The position numbers and the translations under genes are program-made. Source: Bacteroidales bacterium (GTDB lineage: Bacteria; Bacteroidota; Bacteroidia; Bacteroidales; F082). Taken from it: a stretch of DNA of 61,874 nucleotides. The notes beneath the pieces are model-generated. The model was not told where the DNA came from and ran no database searches. It worked only from the letters and a program-made list of their open reading frames with translations. The stretch lies in contig JAKSMW010000012.1 in the NCBI GenBank assembly GCA_024400395.1, positions 1-61,874 on the forward strand, in the 5' to 3' direction. Position 1 is the stretch's first letter. Each line of letters begins with the position of its first letter. Below are positions 34,033 to 42,802 of the stretch, piece after piece.

Positions 34033-35273
34033 GCCCCTTCTACAAGGGGCTGCACAATGCCATCCGGGAACTGTACGGCAATGACGCGGTGACTCTTTCA
34101 GATGATGATAAAAAGATTTTCAACAGGGTTTCAAACGCCTTTCAAACAGCCGCCAAATGGCTGTACGACAAAAAAACTTTCACGCCAGACATGTTGTCAG
34201 AACCGGAACCGGTTGAGCTGATTAAGGCTACACATGATGTGCTTGCCTCCGAACTGTCCGCAATCGGATTCAAGATCCCGGACGAGATGACGCAGACGCT
34301 GGATGACGACATCTTCCTGTTCTCCGGCTTCAAGACCTACCACGAAATGAACGACGCCTCGCGCCTCCTGAAAGACGATGACGGCGGCTTCAAGCCTTTC
34401 GGCTCTTTCCTTCAGGACATCCAGTCGATAGACTCGCAATACAACCGGAACTATCTTTATGCCGAATACAATTTTGCCAAAGCAAGTACGCAAATGGCCG
34501 TGAAATGGCATGATATAGAAAAGGACGGCGATGATTACAACCTGCAATACCGCACGGCTTCCGACGGCCTCGTCCGCCCGGAACATGCAACCCTCGAGGG
34601 GGTGACGCTCCCGCCTTCAGATAAGTTCTGGAATGAATACTATCCGCCTAACGGATGGAACTGCAGATGCACGGCGGTACAGGTGCTCAAAGATAAATAC
34701 GCTGCAAGCGATTCGGACCAGGCGTGCGCGGCGGGTGAACGCGCCACCACACAGATAGGCAAAAACGGCGCGAACAAAGCCGAAATGTTCCGCTTCAACC
34801 CCGGCAAGGCCGGCAAGATATTCCCTCCGAAGCATCCGTACTACAAAGCACCAGACGAGGCAAGGAAAGAAATCGGCGATGCAATCGAAAACGTGAGGAT
34901 GGAAAAGGCAAGAGCACGCAGAAAGCAGATTAAGGCGGAGGCAATGAGCCTTAGAGATGAAAAACCAATCATAAACAAGCAATCCGGACTTTCGATAAGC
35001 ATAACCGGAGGCGGCATTGACGAGTTCCTAAACCAGCCACACAAGCATTACGCTGAAAAGAACGAAATGCTGCTGAATATCCGCACCGTAGTGGAAGAGT
35101 CAACATACATGGGTGTATCAACGCACAAGGGGAAGACCGCGCACATTTTTGAGACGGAACTGTATGGAGAAAAAACCTATATAATTGCAACGGAGGTAAA
35201 AGGAAGAGGAATAAGCCTTTACAGTATATCAGACAGTGACAACGTACTAAAAGGAATTAAAAAACCCACCTGA
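34029..35273 (+). CDS. MuF head morphogenesis protein fused to a C-terminal toxin-like domain
   Basis: The N-terminal ~280 residues are phage Mu gpF-like (FQTAAKWLYDKKTF; the conserved cluster EYYPPNGWNCRCTAVQVL). After a basic linker (RMEKARARRKQIKAEAMSL) comes a ~95-residue beta-rich domain, LSISITGGGIDEFLNQPHKH through GKTAHIFETELYGEKTYIIA to GISLYSISDSDNVLK. It resembles barnase/EndoU/RelE-like (BECR) nuclease domains found as MuF C-terminal toxins. The first conventional start is GTG 34089. The frame SPFYKGLHNAIRELYGND just upstream is clearly family sequence, so CTG 34029, overlapping the portal stop, is preferred. Confidence 0.75.
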   Translation: MSPFYKGLHNAIRELYGNDAVTLSDDDKKIFNRVSNAFQTAAKWLYDKKTFTPDMLSEPEPVELIKATHDVLASELSAIGFKIPDEMTQTLDDDIFLFSGFKTYHEMNDASRLLKDDDGGFKPFGSFLQDIQSIDSQYNRNYLYAEYNFAKASTQMAVKWHDIEKDGDDYNLQYRTASDGLVRPEHATLEGVTLPPSDKFWNEYYPPNGWNCRCTAVQVLKDKYAASDSDQACAAGERATTQIGKNGANKAEMFRFNPGKAGKIFPPKHPYYKAPDEARKEIGDAIENVRMEKARARRKQIKAEAMSLRDEKPIINKQSGLSISITGGGIDEFLNQPHKHYAEKNEMLLNIRTVVEESTYMGVSTHKGKTAHIFETELYGEKTYIIATEVKGRGISLYSISDSDNVLKGIKKPT

Positions 35274-35374
35274 GACTGGTTCTTGGAATTACAATCCAAG
35301 GCAACATCACAAGTGGATTCCACTTGGCAAAAATACATCTTTTTTTTAACATACAAACAAAAAAATTTAAAAAA

Positions 35375-35548
35375 ATGGAAAAATTTACAACAAAAGTCGT
35401 CGATAATGAGATATTCACGACGGAAGCACCTCTCAATGAGGTGGAACTGAAGGAAAGAGCCGAGGCGCTCGGCAGGAAATACGGCGGCGAGGTGCGCCTG
35501 GCGCAGGTGGTGGCTTACGTACCCATACTTGTAAAAGACGGCGACTGA
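35375..35548 (+). CDS. Small conserved phage protein (57 aa)
   Basis: The product MEKFTTKVVDNEIFTTEAPL continues NEVELKERAEALGRKYGGEV and ends VPILVKDGD. No domain is recognised. It follows the MuF-toxin gene after a 100-bp gap and has an A-rich leader. Because the MuF protein ends in a toxin-like domain, this gene is a candidate immunity protein, though its size and conserved style could equally be structural. Confidence 0.5.
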   Translation: MEKFTTKVVDNEIFTTEAPLNEVELKERAEALGRKYGGEVRLAQVVAYVPILVKDGD

Positions 35549-35559
35549 TGCCGCCGTCT
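35536..35559. terminator. Weak terminator-like hairpin
   Basis: AGACGGCG (35536-35543) pairs with CGCCGTCT (35552-35559) across the stop of the 57-residue ORF and before the convergent gene ending at 35565. The T-run is distant. Confidence 0.35.
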
Positions 35560-35564
35560 GATAA

Positions 35565-35774
35565 TCACTTGAACATTTTTTTCAATTGGTTTTCAATCTC
35601 CTTCTTGGCTTGCTCGGCTACCAACTGCCGTTGCCTTTCAATGAGTTTGGCTTTAAATGCTTCACAGCAGCATTTAATCTCCAACTTGTCACGAAGGACA
35701 GCAACTTCAGGATGACTGCCATGAATAGGACACGACATCCGTTCAAGTGATTGTTTAACAGGTTTTAAATCCAT
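35565..35774 (-). CDS. Small Cys-containing phage protein (69 aa)
   Basis: From MDLKPVKQSLERMSCPIHGS the product continues to LEIKCCCEAFKAKLIERQRQ and ends in a charged helix. The pattern CPIHG...CCxxF recurs in small Bacteroides phage proteins and could bind metal. It is the only minus-strand gene inside the rightward packaging block. A longer frame upstream is not family-like. Function unknown. Confidence 0.55.
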   Translation of the reverse strand: MDLKPVKQSLERMSCPIHGSHPEVAVLRDKLEIKCCCEAFKAKLIERQRQLVAEQAKKEIENQLKKMFK

Positions 35775-35818
35775 AACTGTAAAATTTTTAGTTAAACAAT
35801 TCCGCAAAAGTAAAAAAA

Positions 35819-36289
35819 ATGACAGACTTGCGAAAAAAAATCCTGAATGACCTGCGTGTGGAGCTGTCGGAAGAGTTTGACAGGAACTTCCAGCGCAAGG
35901 CCTTCTTCGACAGAAGATGGCCGCCGCGCAAGATAAACCGGCCGGGGTCACTGCTCATGGTCACAGGCACGTTGCGCCGCTCCATCAGATGTCAGGTCAA
36001 CGCCGACAGTGTCATGTGGGAATCGTCAGAAAAATACGCGTCATTGCATAACTACGGCGGAACCCTGACGGTGACCGCGAAGATGAAGCGTTTTTTCTGG
36101 TACAAATATAAAGCCACCAATGATGAAAGCTGGAAATGGATGGCGCTTATGAAAACAGGCACTGTCATCACCATACCGCAGAGACAGTTTCTCGGCGACC
36201 ACCCTCAAGTAAGGAAAACCGCCGAAAGAATAATAAATGACAACCTGCAAAATGCGGCGAACGCCATCATCAAGAACTTCAAGCCCTAA
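35819..36289 (+). CDS. Phage virion morphogenesis protein (Mu gpG-like)
   Basis: The 156-residue protein shows the family pattern FFDRRWPPRKINRPGSLLMV, TGTLRRSIRCQV, YASLHNYGGTLTVTAKMKRF and IPQRQFLGDHPQVRKTAERI. The protein completes tails or heads in Mu-like phages. It converges on the reverse transcriptase gene, with a 4-bp tail overlap at 36286-36289. Confidence 0.88.
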   Translation: MTDLRKKILNDLRVELSEEFDRNFQRKAFFDRRWPPRKINRPGSLLMVTGTLRRSIRCQVNADSVMWESSEKYASLHNYGGTLTVTAKMKRFFWYKYKATNDESWKWMALMKTGTVITIPQRQFLGDHPQVRKTAERIINDNLQNAANAIIKNFKP

Positions 36290-37620
36290 CCGATGTACTC
36301 CATCTGGTTGGTCGAGCCCTTGAAAATGTATCCGCACTGGTTCTCGATCTCCATCTCCTCAAGCGGCAGCATGTTCCGCTTGCCGAATGTCTGTTCCGCG
36401 ATGGTCATGAACTCGACGATGTACATGTATGAACCGTGGAATTCATAAGCCTTGTTTCTGCCCGTCGGGTTGCCTTCTTCGTCACGCTCCTCGATTCCTA
36501 TGAGACACTTTATCCAGTTAGGATTGCCCTTCGCGTCCGATTTCATCTCATAGTCGTAGATGGTGAACTGCTTCCCCTCCAATTCTTTCGGCGCTATGTT
36601 GGGCGCATCAAGCTTGCGGTTGATCTTGATTTTCTCTGTGAGTTGTCTGAGTTTCATTTTCCGTTCTATTTTAAGCATTAGATTATATCCGTCAGCATGG
36701 CGGAGAAGTCCGTAATAGCTGGCCCACGAATCGTCGCTCCTGCACCTTGCGGCACGGTCGCGTATGTTACGCCTCAATGACGTGTAGCCTTTATCGTGGC
36801 TTGTTTTCGTGGCATCCGTATTTCGTCTCACCACATAGCCGCAGAACGACACTTCCTTCTCGAGAGGCTGAAGCCTGACGGCCGATGCCTTGGCCCTTAT
36901 GTGCAGCTTGTACCACCAGAAGTTCTGCACCCTCCATTTAAGCCTGCTGGCATCCTCCTTTGTATATGTCGCAAAGAAGCAGTCGTCTGCGTAGCGAAGC
37001 GAAAAAGGAGCGTTCTGCTTGCACCAGTGGTCGAACTCCATCATCACGATGTGGTGCATCAGCGGCGATGTGGGCGTACCGATTGGAAGGTGTCCGTCCA
37101 CGAAGCCGACGGCGATGCCGAACTCTATCAGTTCGCGGTCGTCAGTTATCTTGCGCATCGCCTTTCTGAACACCTTCGGCGTGATGTGTTCGTAACATTT
37201 TCGCTGGTCTATTATGAGACAGTACCGCAAATCGCGGCGGTCATACATCAGGTGCTTGAGCCTGTGGATGACCGAATTCTTTTTGTCGGACGATGTTATG
37301 CCGCAGCCGGGCTTGCAGTTGATGCCGTTGTAGTTGTCATGTCTGTGGTAAAGTGGCAGCGTCATGCAGTTGAACAGGTGCTGCATCACGAAAGTGAAGA
37401 GGAACGGCGAATCTATCTTCCTGACCTTTCCGTTCGGATTCTTCTTGGTAAGTTTCCTGTATTTGATTTGGTTCTTGTACTCGCCGCTTGATATGGCGGC
37501 AATGACCGACTCGGCATACACATCCTTGTCGGCCATCATCCTGTCGGCCTGTCTTTTGTCGCTGTGACCTTTGGCGGCGTTCTCCATCGCCGCCAAAACG
37601 ATTTCTCTTGTCAAATTCAT
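36286..37620 (-). CDS. Reverse transcriptase of a diversity-generating retroelement
   Basis: The 444-residue protein has the RT palm in order: domain A YCLIIDQRKCYEHITPKVFR, motif GHLPIGTPTSPLMHHIVMME, and the catalytic FSLRYADDCFFATY (YADD). The last ~130 residues are an extension without an obvious nuclease. It lies downstream of template repeat 37767-37877 and target gene 38055-41504. Comparison of those repeats shows adenine-only changes, the mark of DGR activity. Motif 4 reads IGTPTSP where most DGR enzymes have an (I/L)GxxxSQ form. No accessory Avd gene was found beside it. Confidence 0.9.
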   Translation of the reverse strand: MNLTREIVLAAMENAAKGHSDKRQADRMMADKDVYAESVIAAISSGEYKNQIKYRKLTKKNPNGKVRKIDSPFLFTFVMQHLFNCMTLPLYHRHDNYNGINCKPGCGITSSDKKNSVIHRLKHLMYDRRDLRYCLIIDQRKCYEHITPKVFRKAMRKITDDRELIEFGIAVGFVDGHLPIGTPTSPLMHHIVMMEFDHWCKQNAPFSLRYADDCFFATYTKEDASRLKWRVQNFWWYKLHIRAKASAVRLQPLEKEVSFCGYVVRRNTDATKTSHDKGYTSLRRNIRDRAARCRSDDSWASYYGLLRHADGYNLMLKIERKMKLRQLTEKIKINRKLDAPNIAPKELEGKQFTIYDYEMKSDAKGNPNWIKCLIGIEERDEEGNPTGRNKAYEFHGSYMYIVEFMTIAEQTFGKRNMLPLEEMEIENQCGYIFKGSTNQMEYIG

Positions 37621-37766
37621 TATACCATATCAAGTTTGAGCGTCTGGCAAGACGCAGGCGTCTCTTCCTGTGCTTGCCGGCGGCCTCTTTCGCCGCCTTG
37701 TCTTATATTTCTGCCGCTTCTGGGCAAGAACGACGGGTATTTACATCTTTTGATTGCTCAATCTTC

Positions 37767-37877
37767 AGCAGAACCGCAATAGTAAGTGTTCGTGTTGCCT
37801 GCGGAGTTGTTCGCGTTCAGATAGCGAGCCGACAAGTTGCTGTTGTTAGCGTTGTTGCCTGAACGGACACCCACCCG
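37767..37877 (-). repeat. DGR template repeat (TR)
   Basis: About 105-111 bp, aligned without gaps to 38079-38189. On the minus strand it is rich in AAC codons (AAC AAC GCT AAC AAC AGC) and carries A wherever the variable copy differs. It lies between the target gene and the RT gene, on the same strand. It contains no gene of its own. Confidence 0.92.
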
Positions 37878-37980
37878 CCGTCCTTTTTTTGTCCTCGCAC
37901 CATCAGAGGTCGCGGTCACTGTGCCGGACTTGTGCGCTGCGACGCTGCAAAATTAGTCAAATTTATTTTAACTTTTAAAA

Positions 37981-38004
37981 AAAAACCGCCATGAGGCGGT
38001 TTTT
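37981..38004. terminator. Terminator between target gene and DGR template
   Basis: AAAAACCGCC (37981-37990) pairs with GGCGGTTTTT (37995-38004) around ATGA. It can act in both directions and closes the leftward fibre transcript 51 bp after its stop. The template RNA must start beyond it or read through. Confidence 0.85.
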
Positions 38005-38054
38005 AATGTCCCGGGCGATTGCATCGCCCTTGCAGTTGCTGCGCAACGTTGCAC

Positions 38055-41000
38055 TCATTGCACGTCAAGCAAAACTTGAGCAGAACCGCAATAGCAAGTG
38101 TTCGTGTTGCCTGCGGAGGAGTACGCGTCCAGATAGCGAGCCGACAAGTAGCTGGAGTTAGCGTTGTAGCCTGAACGGACACCGACACGGGTTCGTTTGC
38201 CAGCTGAACCCCAATAGTTAGCCATGTAGCCATAGCCGCTTTCTCCTTTAAGGAGACCGCCGCCTTGCGAAACAGGAAGCGGCGTGTGAGGCAATCTCCT
38301 CCTGATGTAGTTGTTCGCTCTCGTCACCACCGACCCTGCAAATCTGTACTTGTCTTCGAAGCTGAACTTCTGGCCGATGTCGATGCTGGTGTTGCCTTCA
38401 TTTGTCCATTTCGTCTGGTCAGGTTCAATGTAAGCCTTCAGCTCATAACCGTAGCTGCCGCTTGCAGGGGTTGTTTCGCACTCGCCTACTATTTCGCATC
38501 CGCCGCCCCAATATGGGCCGCCGTCACCGCTCATGTTGCATCCGAGCATCAATCCGGTGCAAAGCACGCATTCCACATCGAAATTTTGTGCTGTGCCGTC
38601 TGAATTGTATGCGCTGAATGTGCCTTTCACGGTTTTGTATGAACGGCAGTTCATTTCGCCCTGTGCCACCGTCTTCGGATTGAATGTTCCTGATGGGGTT
38701 ACGTTCTCGTATCTCCATTCGCAGTCGTTGAATATGTAAGTTTCGCCAGCAGCGATTCCGAACTCTACGGCAAACGAAACGGCAATCTGGTCTTCCAGCA
38801 CCTTGCTGTGGAACGAATAGTTGTTCAGGGTGGCGACCATCACTTCCTTGCCGCCTGTCGCATTCTTGTAGATTCCGTGAGTGTTGCCAGCCCATGAAGA
38901 ATAGCCCCATTCAGAGTCCTCGCTCTTTTTCCATCGCACGCCACCATACACGCTGATTGTCGTCTCATCTGTGGCTGCATTGTTGCTGTTGATGCCGCCC
39001 GAAAATCTTGTTGCAGCGCAAAGGTTTTTTGTCCCCATAGCCGTTTCAATGCAGCGCAGGAACGTGTTGCGCGCGTGCCAGCCTCCTTCTGCCACTGGGA
39101 AAGGAGCGGTTGTGTCGCTGTTGTTGTTCCTGGCATAAGTCTTCGATCCGATTTGCGAAATGATGTACGGATAGTGCCCGTTCCCATAGAACAGTTCGCA
39201 ATCTGTTGCCAATCCCTTATAGCCAGTTGTGCCGCTCAAATTCGATGCATAGTTGAAGAAGAAGCATCTGCTTTTCACCGTGCCGTTGTCGGAAATTGCC
39301 GTAATCGGCGATGGGCAGATGCCTGTCGGTTTCAGTGCGTACATCTTCAGGTCCGCTCCGTCCCAGAAATTGCAGTTGCTCCCAAGGATGCCGTTCCATT
39401 CCTTCCCGCTGGCGCCGATCAGATTATCCAGCAGATACACCTCGTCCTTGCGCCCGACAAAGATGGAATATTTCTTTTCAACCGTCTCCCAAGGCATGAG
39501 GTAGTGGGAGACTTCCGTATATGTGGTCACATCGTCAACTGTCACGGCTTTGTACAGTTTCGGGTGGTTCAGTCTCTTCACGCCGTCTTCTGTCACAATG
39601 GAGCAGAGCGCGAGGAAGGCCCCGGGGTCGAACGCACCTGAAGCGCAGTATTGCGTCTGCCCTTCGTCGTCGCTGTAGAGTGCGTTGGCCATGCACTCGT
39701 CACGCATCGCCGCGGTTATGCCGACAACGGGGGCCCAGTTCCCGTATATGTCCCTCAGCCAGTTGTTTTTCTTCAGCTCCATAACCGGACGTTTCTTGGT
39801 CTCGCCTTCAACGGCGGTCATATCGACAAGGAACGGCCGCCAGTCCATCGCCCATTCCTTATTGCCGAACACTGCGAGTGCATCCGGGTTGTCTTGAGCC
39901 GCCGGCGACGCTGTATTGGCGTTTTCAAGCCACTCGCCGACGCAGTAGTTCGGCTGCATGAGCTTCAGAAGGTCTAATTCGGCGGAAGCCTTCTTGAAAT
40001 CAGCAATGACGGCGCGTGTGGTATCCTTGAAACCGCGCATGTATGAAATGACGATGGTGCCTGAAGCGTAACCGCCGCCGATAACCTCTTCAGTACCCAT
40101 GTCATCAGGCTTTTTGCCGGTCGGGTTGATGCTGTGTGTCCCGGTGACAGGTGTAGCCATCTGATAGTCAACATACTTCCCGGCAAACGCTGTGGCAGGT
40201 ATGATTTGCTCCGCGGACTCATAAATGAGGTCGTAACCAGCGACGGCTATGCCCTCAACATCCGAACGGACAAGGGCATCGCGCATAGCCGCATAAGTTC
40301 CGGTGGTCGGCAGAGATGCGCTGTAACGGTATCCGGAAACGATAGGTTCTTCACCGTCAACGGATTCACTGTTAATCACCTCCTCAGTCCATGTAAGGCC
40401 TGTCAGAAGCTGTGACGCGATATTGCGCTCATACGTTCCGCCGCCTTCAGGATAAATAATAACATTGTCGAAGATGCCGCCGTTGCCCTGTTCGATGCCG
40501 CGTAAGACGATGCAAGTCTTGCCGTTGACCGTCTCTGTCTGGAACTTCGACGTGAGCGCGGACACGGCCAGTGATATTTCCGCAGGCGACGAATATGCCG
40601 AGAACTCGCCGTAGTCCTTGCTCCATGCAAGATGGGCGCTAAGTTCCGAAAGGTTCGTATCACCGGCGACCTCCACAATCATGTATCCCTCAACAGGTAC
40701 ATAAAATCGCTCCGGATGGCCGCTGAACACATGTTCGGTGACGGCTGTGACTTCGGTGCCGACAGCCGGCAGTGTGGCGGAGTGCCAGACACCGACAACC
40801 GTGCCGTCGCCGACCTTCTTGTTGTTGCCGCCGCCGTCTGTCAGAAGATAGCCGTTGCTCTTTTCGGCTGTCCCGTATTCACCAACCTCACACTTCGGGC
40901 ATCTGATGATGCAGAGCTTGTGCTGCCCCGACACGATGGTGCCTTCAGTCACTGCACCGAGAATGTAACCGCTCGTCTTGCCCGAAGCCCATGCCGACGG

Positions 41001-41504
41001 GTCAAGCTGGTTTTTCCTGTTCCATCTGAGGGCGTTGATTTTGAAAGCCTTGTCTTCAGTGTCACCGCAGCCTCCGATAATCTGTAACAGCAGCGCGTCA
41101 TTGCCGCTGTCGATACTCTCGCTGCCAGCCGTGGTACGCACGACAAATTTGTCGGCAACCTCAACCCTGTCGTTGAGGCTTACGATGTCACCGGCGACAA
41201 GCTCTTCATACGTGCCTTTAGTATTCGCCTTCGCGCTGAAACGCGCCTCACCGGCCGCCGACAGGTCGTTCAGATCTTTGCTGGCTTTTGTCTGCGCCAG
41301 CTTCTTTCCCATCTGGGCGCTGAGCGCTTTTTCAGCGCCGCCGTCGTTGAGGTTGTTGACTACCTCAAGTTCGCCTTCCCCACCCTGGTAGCCGCTGTTG
41401 CCTTGGAGGGAGGCAAGGAAATCCGCCTCGCTCCCGGTGTTGCCCTGGTCAAGCCAAATCTCATAGGCCGACCTTCCTTCGTTCAAGTTGATTGCCTCGC
41501 TCAT
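38055..41504 (-). CDS. DGR-diversified tail fibre / receptor-binding protein
   Basis: The 1149-residue protein starts MSEAINLNEGRSAYEIWLDQ and GNTGSEADFLASLQG, a fibre-type N-terminus. A large beta-rich body follows. The C-terminal ~90 residues (LPHTPLPVSQGGGLLKGESG; YGYMANYWGSAGKRTRVGVR) look like the C-type-lectin fold that displays DGR-variable residues, and hold the variable repeat. It would bind the host surface. The ATG at 41504 overlaps the previous stop (ATGA); a 31-codon upstream extension is not family-like. It is far longer than usual fibres of such phages, so it may span fibre shaft and adhesin. Confidence 0.85.
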   Translation of the reverse strand: MSEAINLNEGRSAYEIWLDQGNTGSEADFLASLQGNSGYQGGEGELEVVNNLNDGGAEKALSAQMGKKLAQTKASKDLNDLSAAGEARFSAKANTKGTYEELVAGDIVSLNDRVEVADKFVVRTTAGSESIDSGNDALLLQIIGGCGDTEDKAFKINALRWNRKNQLDPSAWASGKTSGYILGAVTEGTIVSGQHKLCIIRCPKCEVGEYGTAEKSNGYLLTDGGGNNKKVGDGTVVGVWHSATLPAVGTEVTAVTEHVFSGHPERFYVPVEGYMIVEVAGDTNLSELSAHLAWSKDYGEFSAYSSPAEISLAVSALTSKFQTETVNGKTCIVLRGIEQGNGGIFDNVIIYPEGGGTYERNIASQLLTGLTWTEEVINSESVDGEEPIVSGYRYSASLPTTGTYAAMRDALVRSDVEGIAVAGYDLIYESAEQIIPATAFAGKYVDYQMATPVTGTHSINPTGKKPDDMGTEEVIGGGYASGTIVISYMRGFKDTTRAVIADFKKASAELDLLKLMQPNYCVGEWLENANTASPAAQDNPDALAVFGNKEWAMDWRPFLVDMTAVEGETKKRPVMELKKNNWLRDIYGNWAPVVGITAAMRDECMANALYSDDEGQTQYCASGAFDPGAFLALCSIVTEDGVKRLNHPKLYKAVTVDDVTTYTEVSHYLMPWETVEKKYSIFVGRKDEVYLLDNLIGASGKEWNGILGSNCNFWDGADLKMYALKPTGICPSPITAISDNGTVKSRCFFFNYASNLSGTTGYKGLATDCELFYGNGHYPYIISQIGSKTYARNNNSDTTAPFPVAEGGWHARNTFLRCIETAMGTKNLCAATRFSGGINSNNAATDETTISVYGGVRWKKSEDSEWGYSSWAGNTHGIYKNATGGKEVMVATLNNYSFHSKVLEDQIAVSFAVEFGIAAGETYIFNDCEWRYENVTPSGTFNPKTVAQGEMNCRSYKTVKGTFSAYNSDGTAQNFDVECVLCTGLMLGCNMSGDGGPYWGGGCEIVGECETTPASGSYGYELKAYIEPDQTKWTNEGNTSIDIGQKFSFEDKYRFAGSVVTRANNYIRRRLPHTPLPVSQGGGLLKGESGYGYMANYWGSAGKRTRVGVRSGYNANSSYLSARYLDAYSSAGNTNTCYCGSAQVLLDVQ
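38079..38189 (-). repeat. DGR variable repeat (VR)
   Basis: Aligned to the template, nine positions differ within 38079-38182, and every one is an adenine in the template coding strand (A to T, C or G), changing seven codons: four Asn to Tyr/Asp, two Asn to Ser, one Tyr to Cys. The conserved GC-rich stretch beside the gene end (TTGCGGTTCTGCT on the minus strand) is in the place of the initiation-of-homing site. The match fades after 38182. Confidence 0.93.
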
Positions 41505-41812
41505 TTCGATAACATTTTGATGGTTGTTAATTCGCCGCCCGCAGCACCCACGACAAGACGGAGCCAGATGCCTTCCGGAAGTATGTTTTCGTTCCACATC
41601 TGTTCGCCCTGACCTTCATCGAGCATGATGGATGACCTTGGAACATCCGACCACACGCGGCATTCAACGGATTGCTGAAGCTTGGCTGTCGGCGTACCGG
41701 TTAAATTGGAGAATGTGGCAACGAATGTCGTATTCTTGCCGTCTTTTTGGAAAGCCTCGGATACATAACCCGTTTCAAGGCTTTCATTCAGTGTTTTTGT
41801 GTTTAAACCCAT
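41501..41812 (-). CDS. Conserved tail/fibre-region protein (103 aa)
   Basis: The protein MGLNTKTLNESLETGYVSEA continues with a beta-rich middle (TTFVATFSNLTGTPTAKLQQ; VWSDVPRSSIMLDEGQGEQM). No family is recognised. It is coupled to the fibre gene by an ATGA overlap. The beta-sandwich look suggests a capsid or tail decoration protein or fibre partner. It is too acidic and beta-rich to be an Avd accessory protein. Confidence 0.5.
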   Translation of the reverse strand: MGLNTKTLNESLETGYVSEAFQKDGKNTTFVATFSNLTGTPTAKLQQSVECRVWSDVPRSSIMLDEGQGEQMWNENILPEGIWLRLVVGAAGGELTTIKMLSK

Positions 41813-41836
41813 GTCTTTTAATTTTAAATTGGTTTT

Positions 41837-42355
41837 TTATTGTTGTCCGGTGTGTGGGGAAAACTCAACGTCAACCCCGACACCTCCGATGGCCATTTTG
41901 GTCTGTGCCGCAGGCGGCTCTTTCCATTGTGTCTTGTATGTGATGGCATAGCACTCATATTTAAGGCCGTTTTCCTGTTTGTAGAAGCCCCTCCTAACAA
42001 GTGGCGCGTATTCGCTGGGCGTGTGCAAGCCGTTGAACCCGTTAAGGGCAAGATGTACCGCGTCGCACAGCTCAAGAGTGGTGTAGCTGTTGTTTTTGGC
42101 CGTTGACGGCGCATGGGCGCTCGACGAGTTGGTGCGCTGGTTGGCGACCTTGACGGTGAACGTCCCCGATGCGAGCTGCCACCCTGCTGACAAATCTGTA
42201 TAATCGACATCAGTTATGTCAATGAGGGCGCAAGGGAAGCCGACCGCAGGATTATCCTTGTCAAGTTGCCCCCAGTCCTTATCCACATATTTAAGCTGTG
42301 GCAAGGCTAACGGCAATGCGGCCACAATGTCTTTTAATATCATAGTCTTTTTCAT
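41837..42355 (-). CDS. Minor tail / tail-terminator-like protein
   Basis: The 172-residue protein (MKKTMILKDIVAALPLALPQ; NPAVGFPCALIDITDVDYTD; GTFTVKVANQRTNSSSAHAP) follows the pattern of small head-tail joining or tail-terminator proteins common in Bacteroides phages. It is the first structural-type gene downstream of the early/middle block. Its start overlaps the end of the upstream gene by 4 bp. Confidence 0.5.
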   Translation of the reverse strand: MKKTMILKDIVAALPLALPQLKYVDKDWGQLDKDNPAVGFPCALIDITDVDYTDLSAGWQLASGTFTVKVANQRTNSSSAHAPSTAKNNSYTTLELCDAVHLALNGFNGLHTPSEYAPLVRRGFYKQENGLKYECYAITYKTQWKEPPAAQTKMAIGGVGVDVEFSPHTGQQ

Positions 42356-42603
42356 AAGTCAAATAGTGTTAGTTGGTTTGGATCGTCTTTTTCCTCTTCG
42401 TTTTCTTTCGGCAAAGGTGTTGATATATACCTCAACATTGTATGATAGCACATCGGATACACCGGGTTGACATATAAACGCCACACCTGATAGTAGTTCT
42501 TTGACTGGCAGCCTGGCTCATAGTGCTCCTGCACTATGCGACATACCAGCCTGACCCGGTTCAAATAGTTCCGATGATGTTTCCGTTTGCCCATTTTAAT
42601 CAT
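42352..42603 (-). CDS. Small basic phage protein (83 aa)
   Basis: The protein starts MIKMGKRKHHRNYLNRVRLV and has YYQVWRLYVNPVYPMCYHTM. The C-terminus ends PNQLTLFDL, a QLTLFDL sequence that looks like a sliding-clamp-binding peptide. Similar short proteins are frequent in Bacteroides transposable phages. A second start, three codons in, is possible. Function unknown. Confidence 0.55.
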   Translation of the reverse strand: MIKMGKRKHHRNYLNRVRLVCRIVQEHYEPGCQSKNYYQVWRLYVNPVYPMCYHTMLRYISTPLPKENEEEKDDPNQLTLFDL

Positions 42604-42802
42604 TGTATGGTCTGATATTTATGATGACAGTCTTCATCTTTATCACCCTGCCGCTGCCATTGCACACCGGGCAGCGGTCTTCCGGACGTAACAGCGATTC
42701 CCCGTCCGCCACGCCTGTCCCGTGGCAGTTGCGGCATACCTCGATGCGCGGCTGCTGGGTGTAATTCCTGGTCTTTTCCGATATTTCTGTATTGTCTTTC
42801 AT
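42596..42802 (-). CDS. Small zinc-finger protein with DnaJ-like CxxCxGxG motifs
   Basis: The 68-residue protein has CRNCHGTGVADG and CPVCNGSGRV, two CxxCxGxG knuckles like those of the DnaJ zinc domain, so it probably binds one zinc ion. It overlaps both neighbours by a few bases in the middle operon. Function unknown. Confidence 0.65.
   Translation of the reverse strand: MKDNTEISEKTRNYTQQPRIEVCRNCHGTGVADGESLLRPEDRCPVCNGSGRVIKMKTVIINIRPYND

Noticed and set aside
42560-42600. Resemblance between spacer 16251-16279 (CCGTTTGCCC...) and phage sequence near 42585
   Set aside because: Only a 10-base match plus a displaced second short match; not better than chance in 34 kb.
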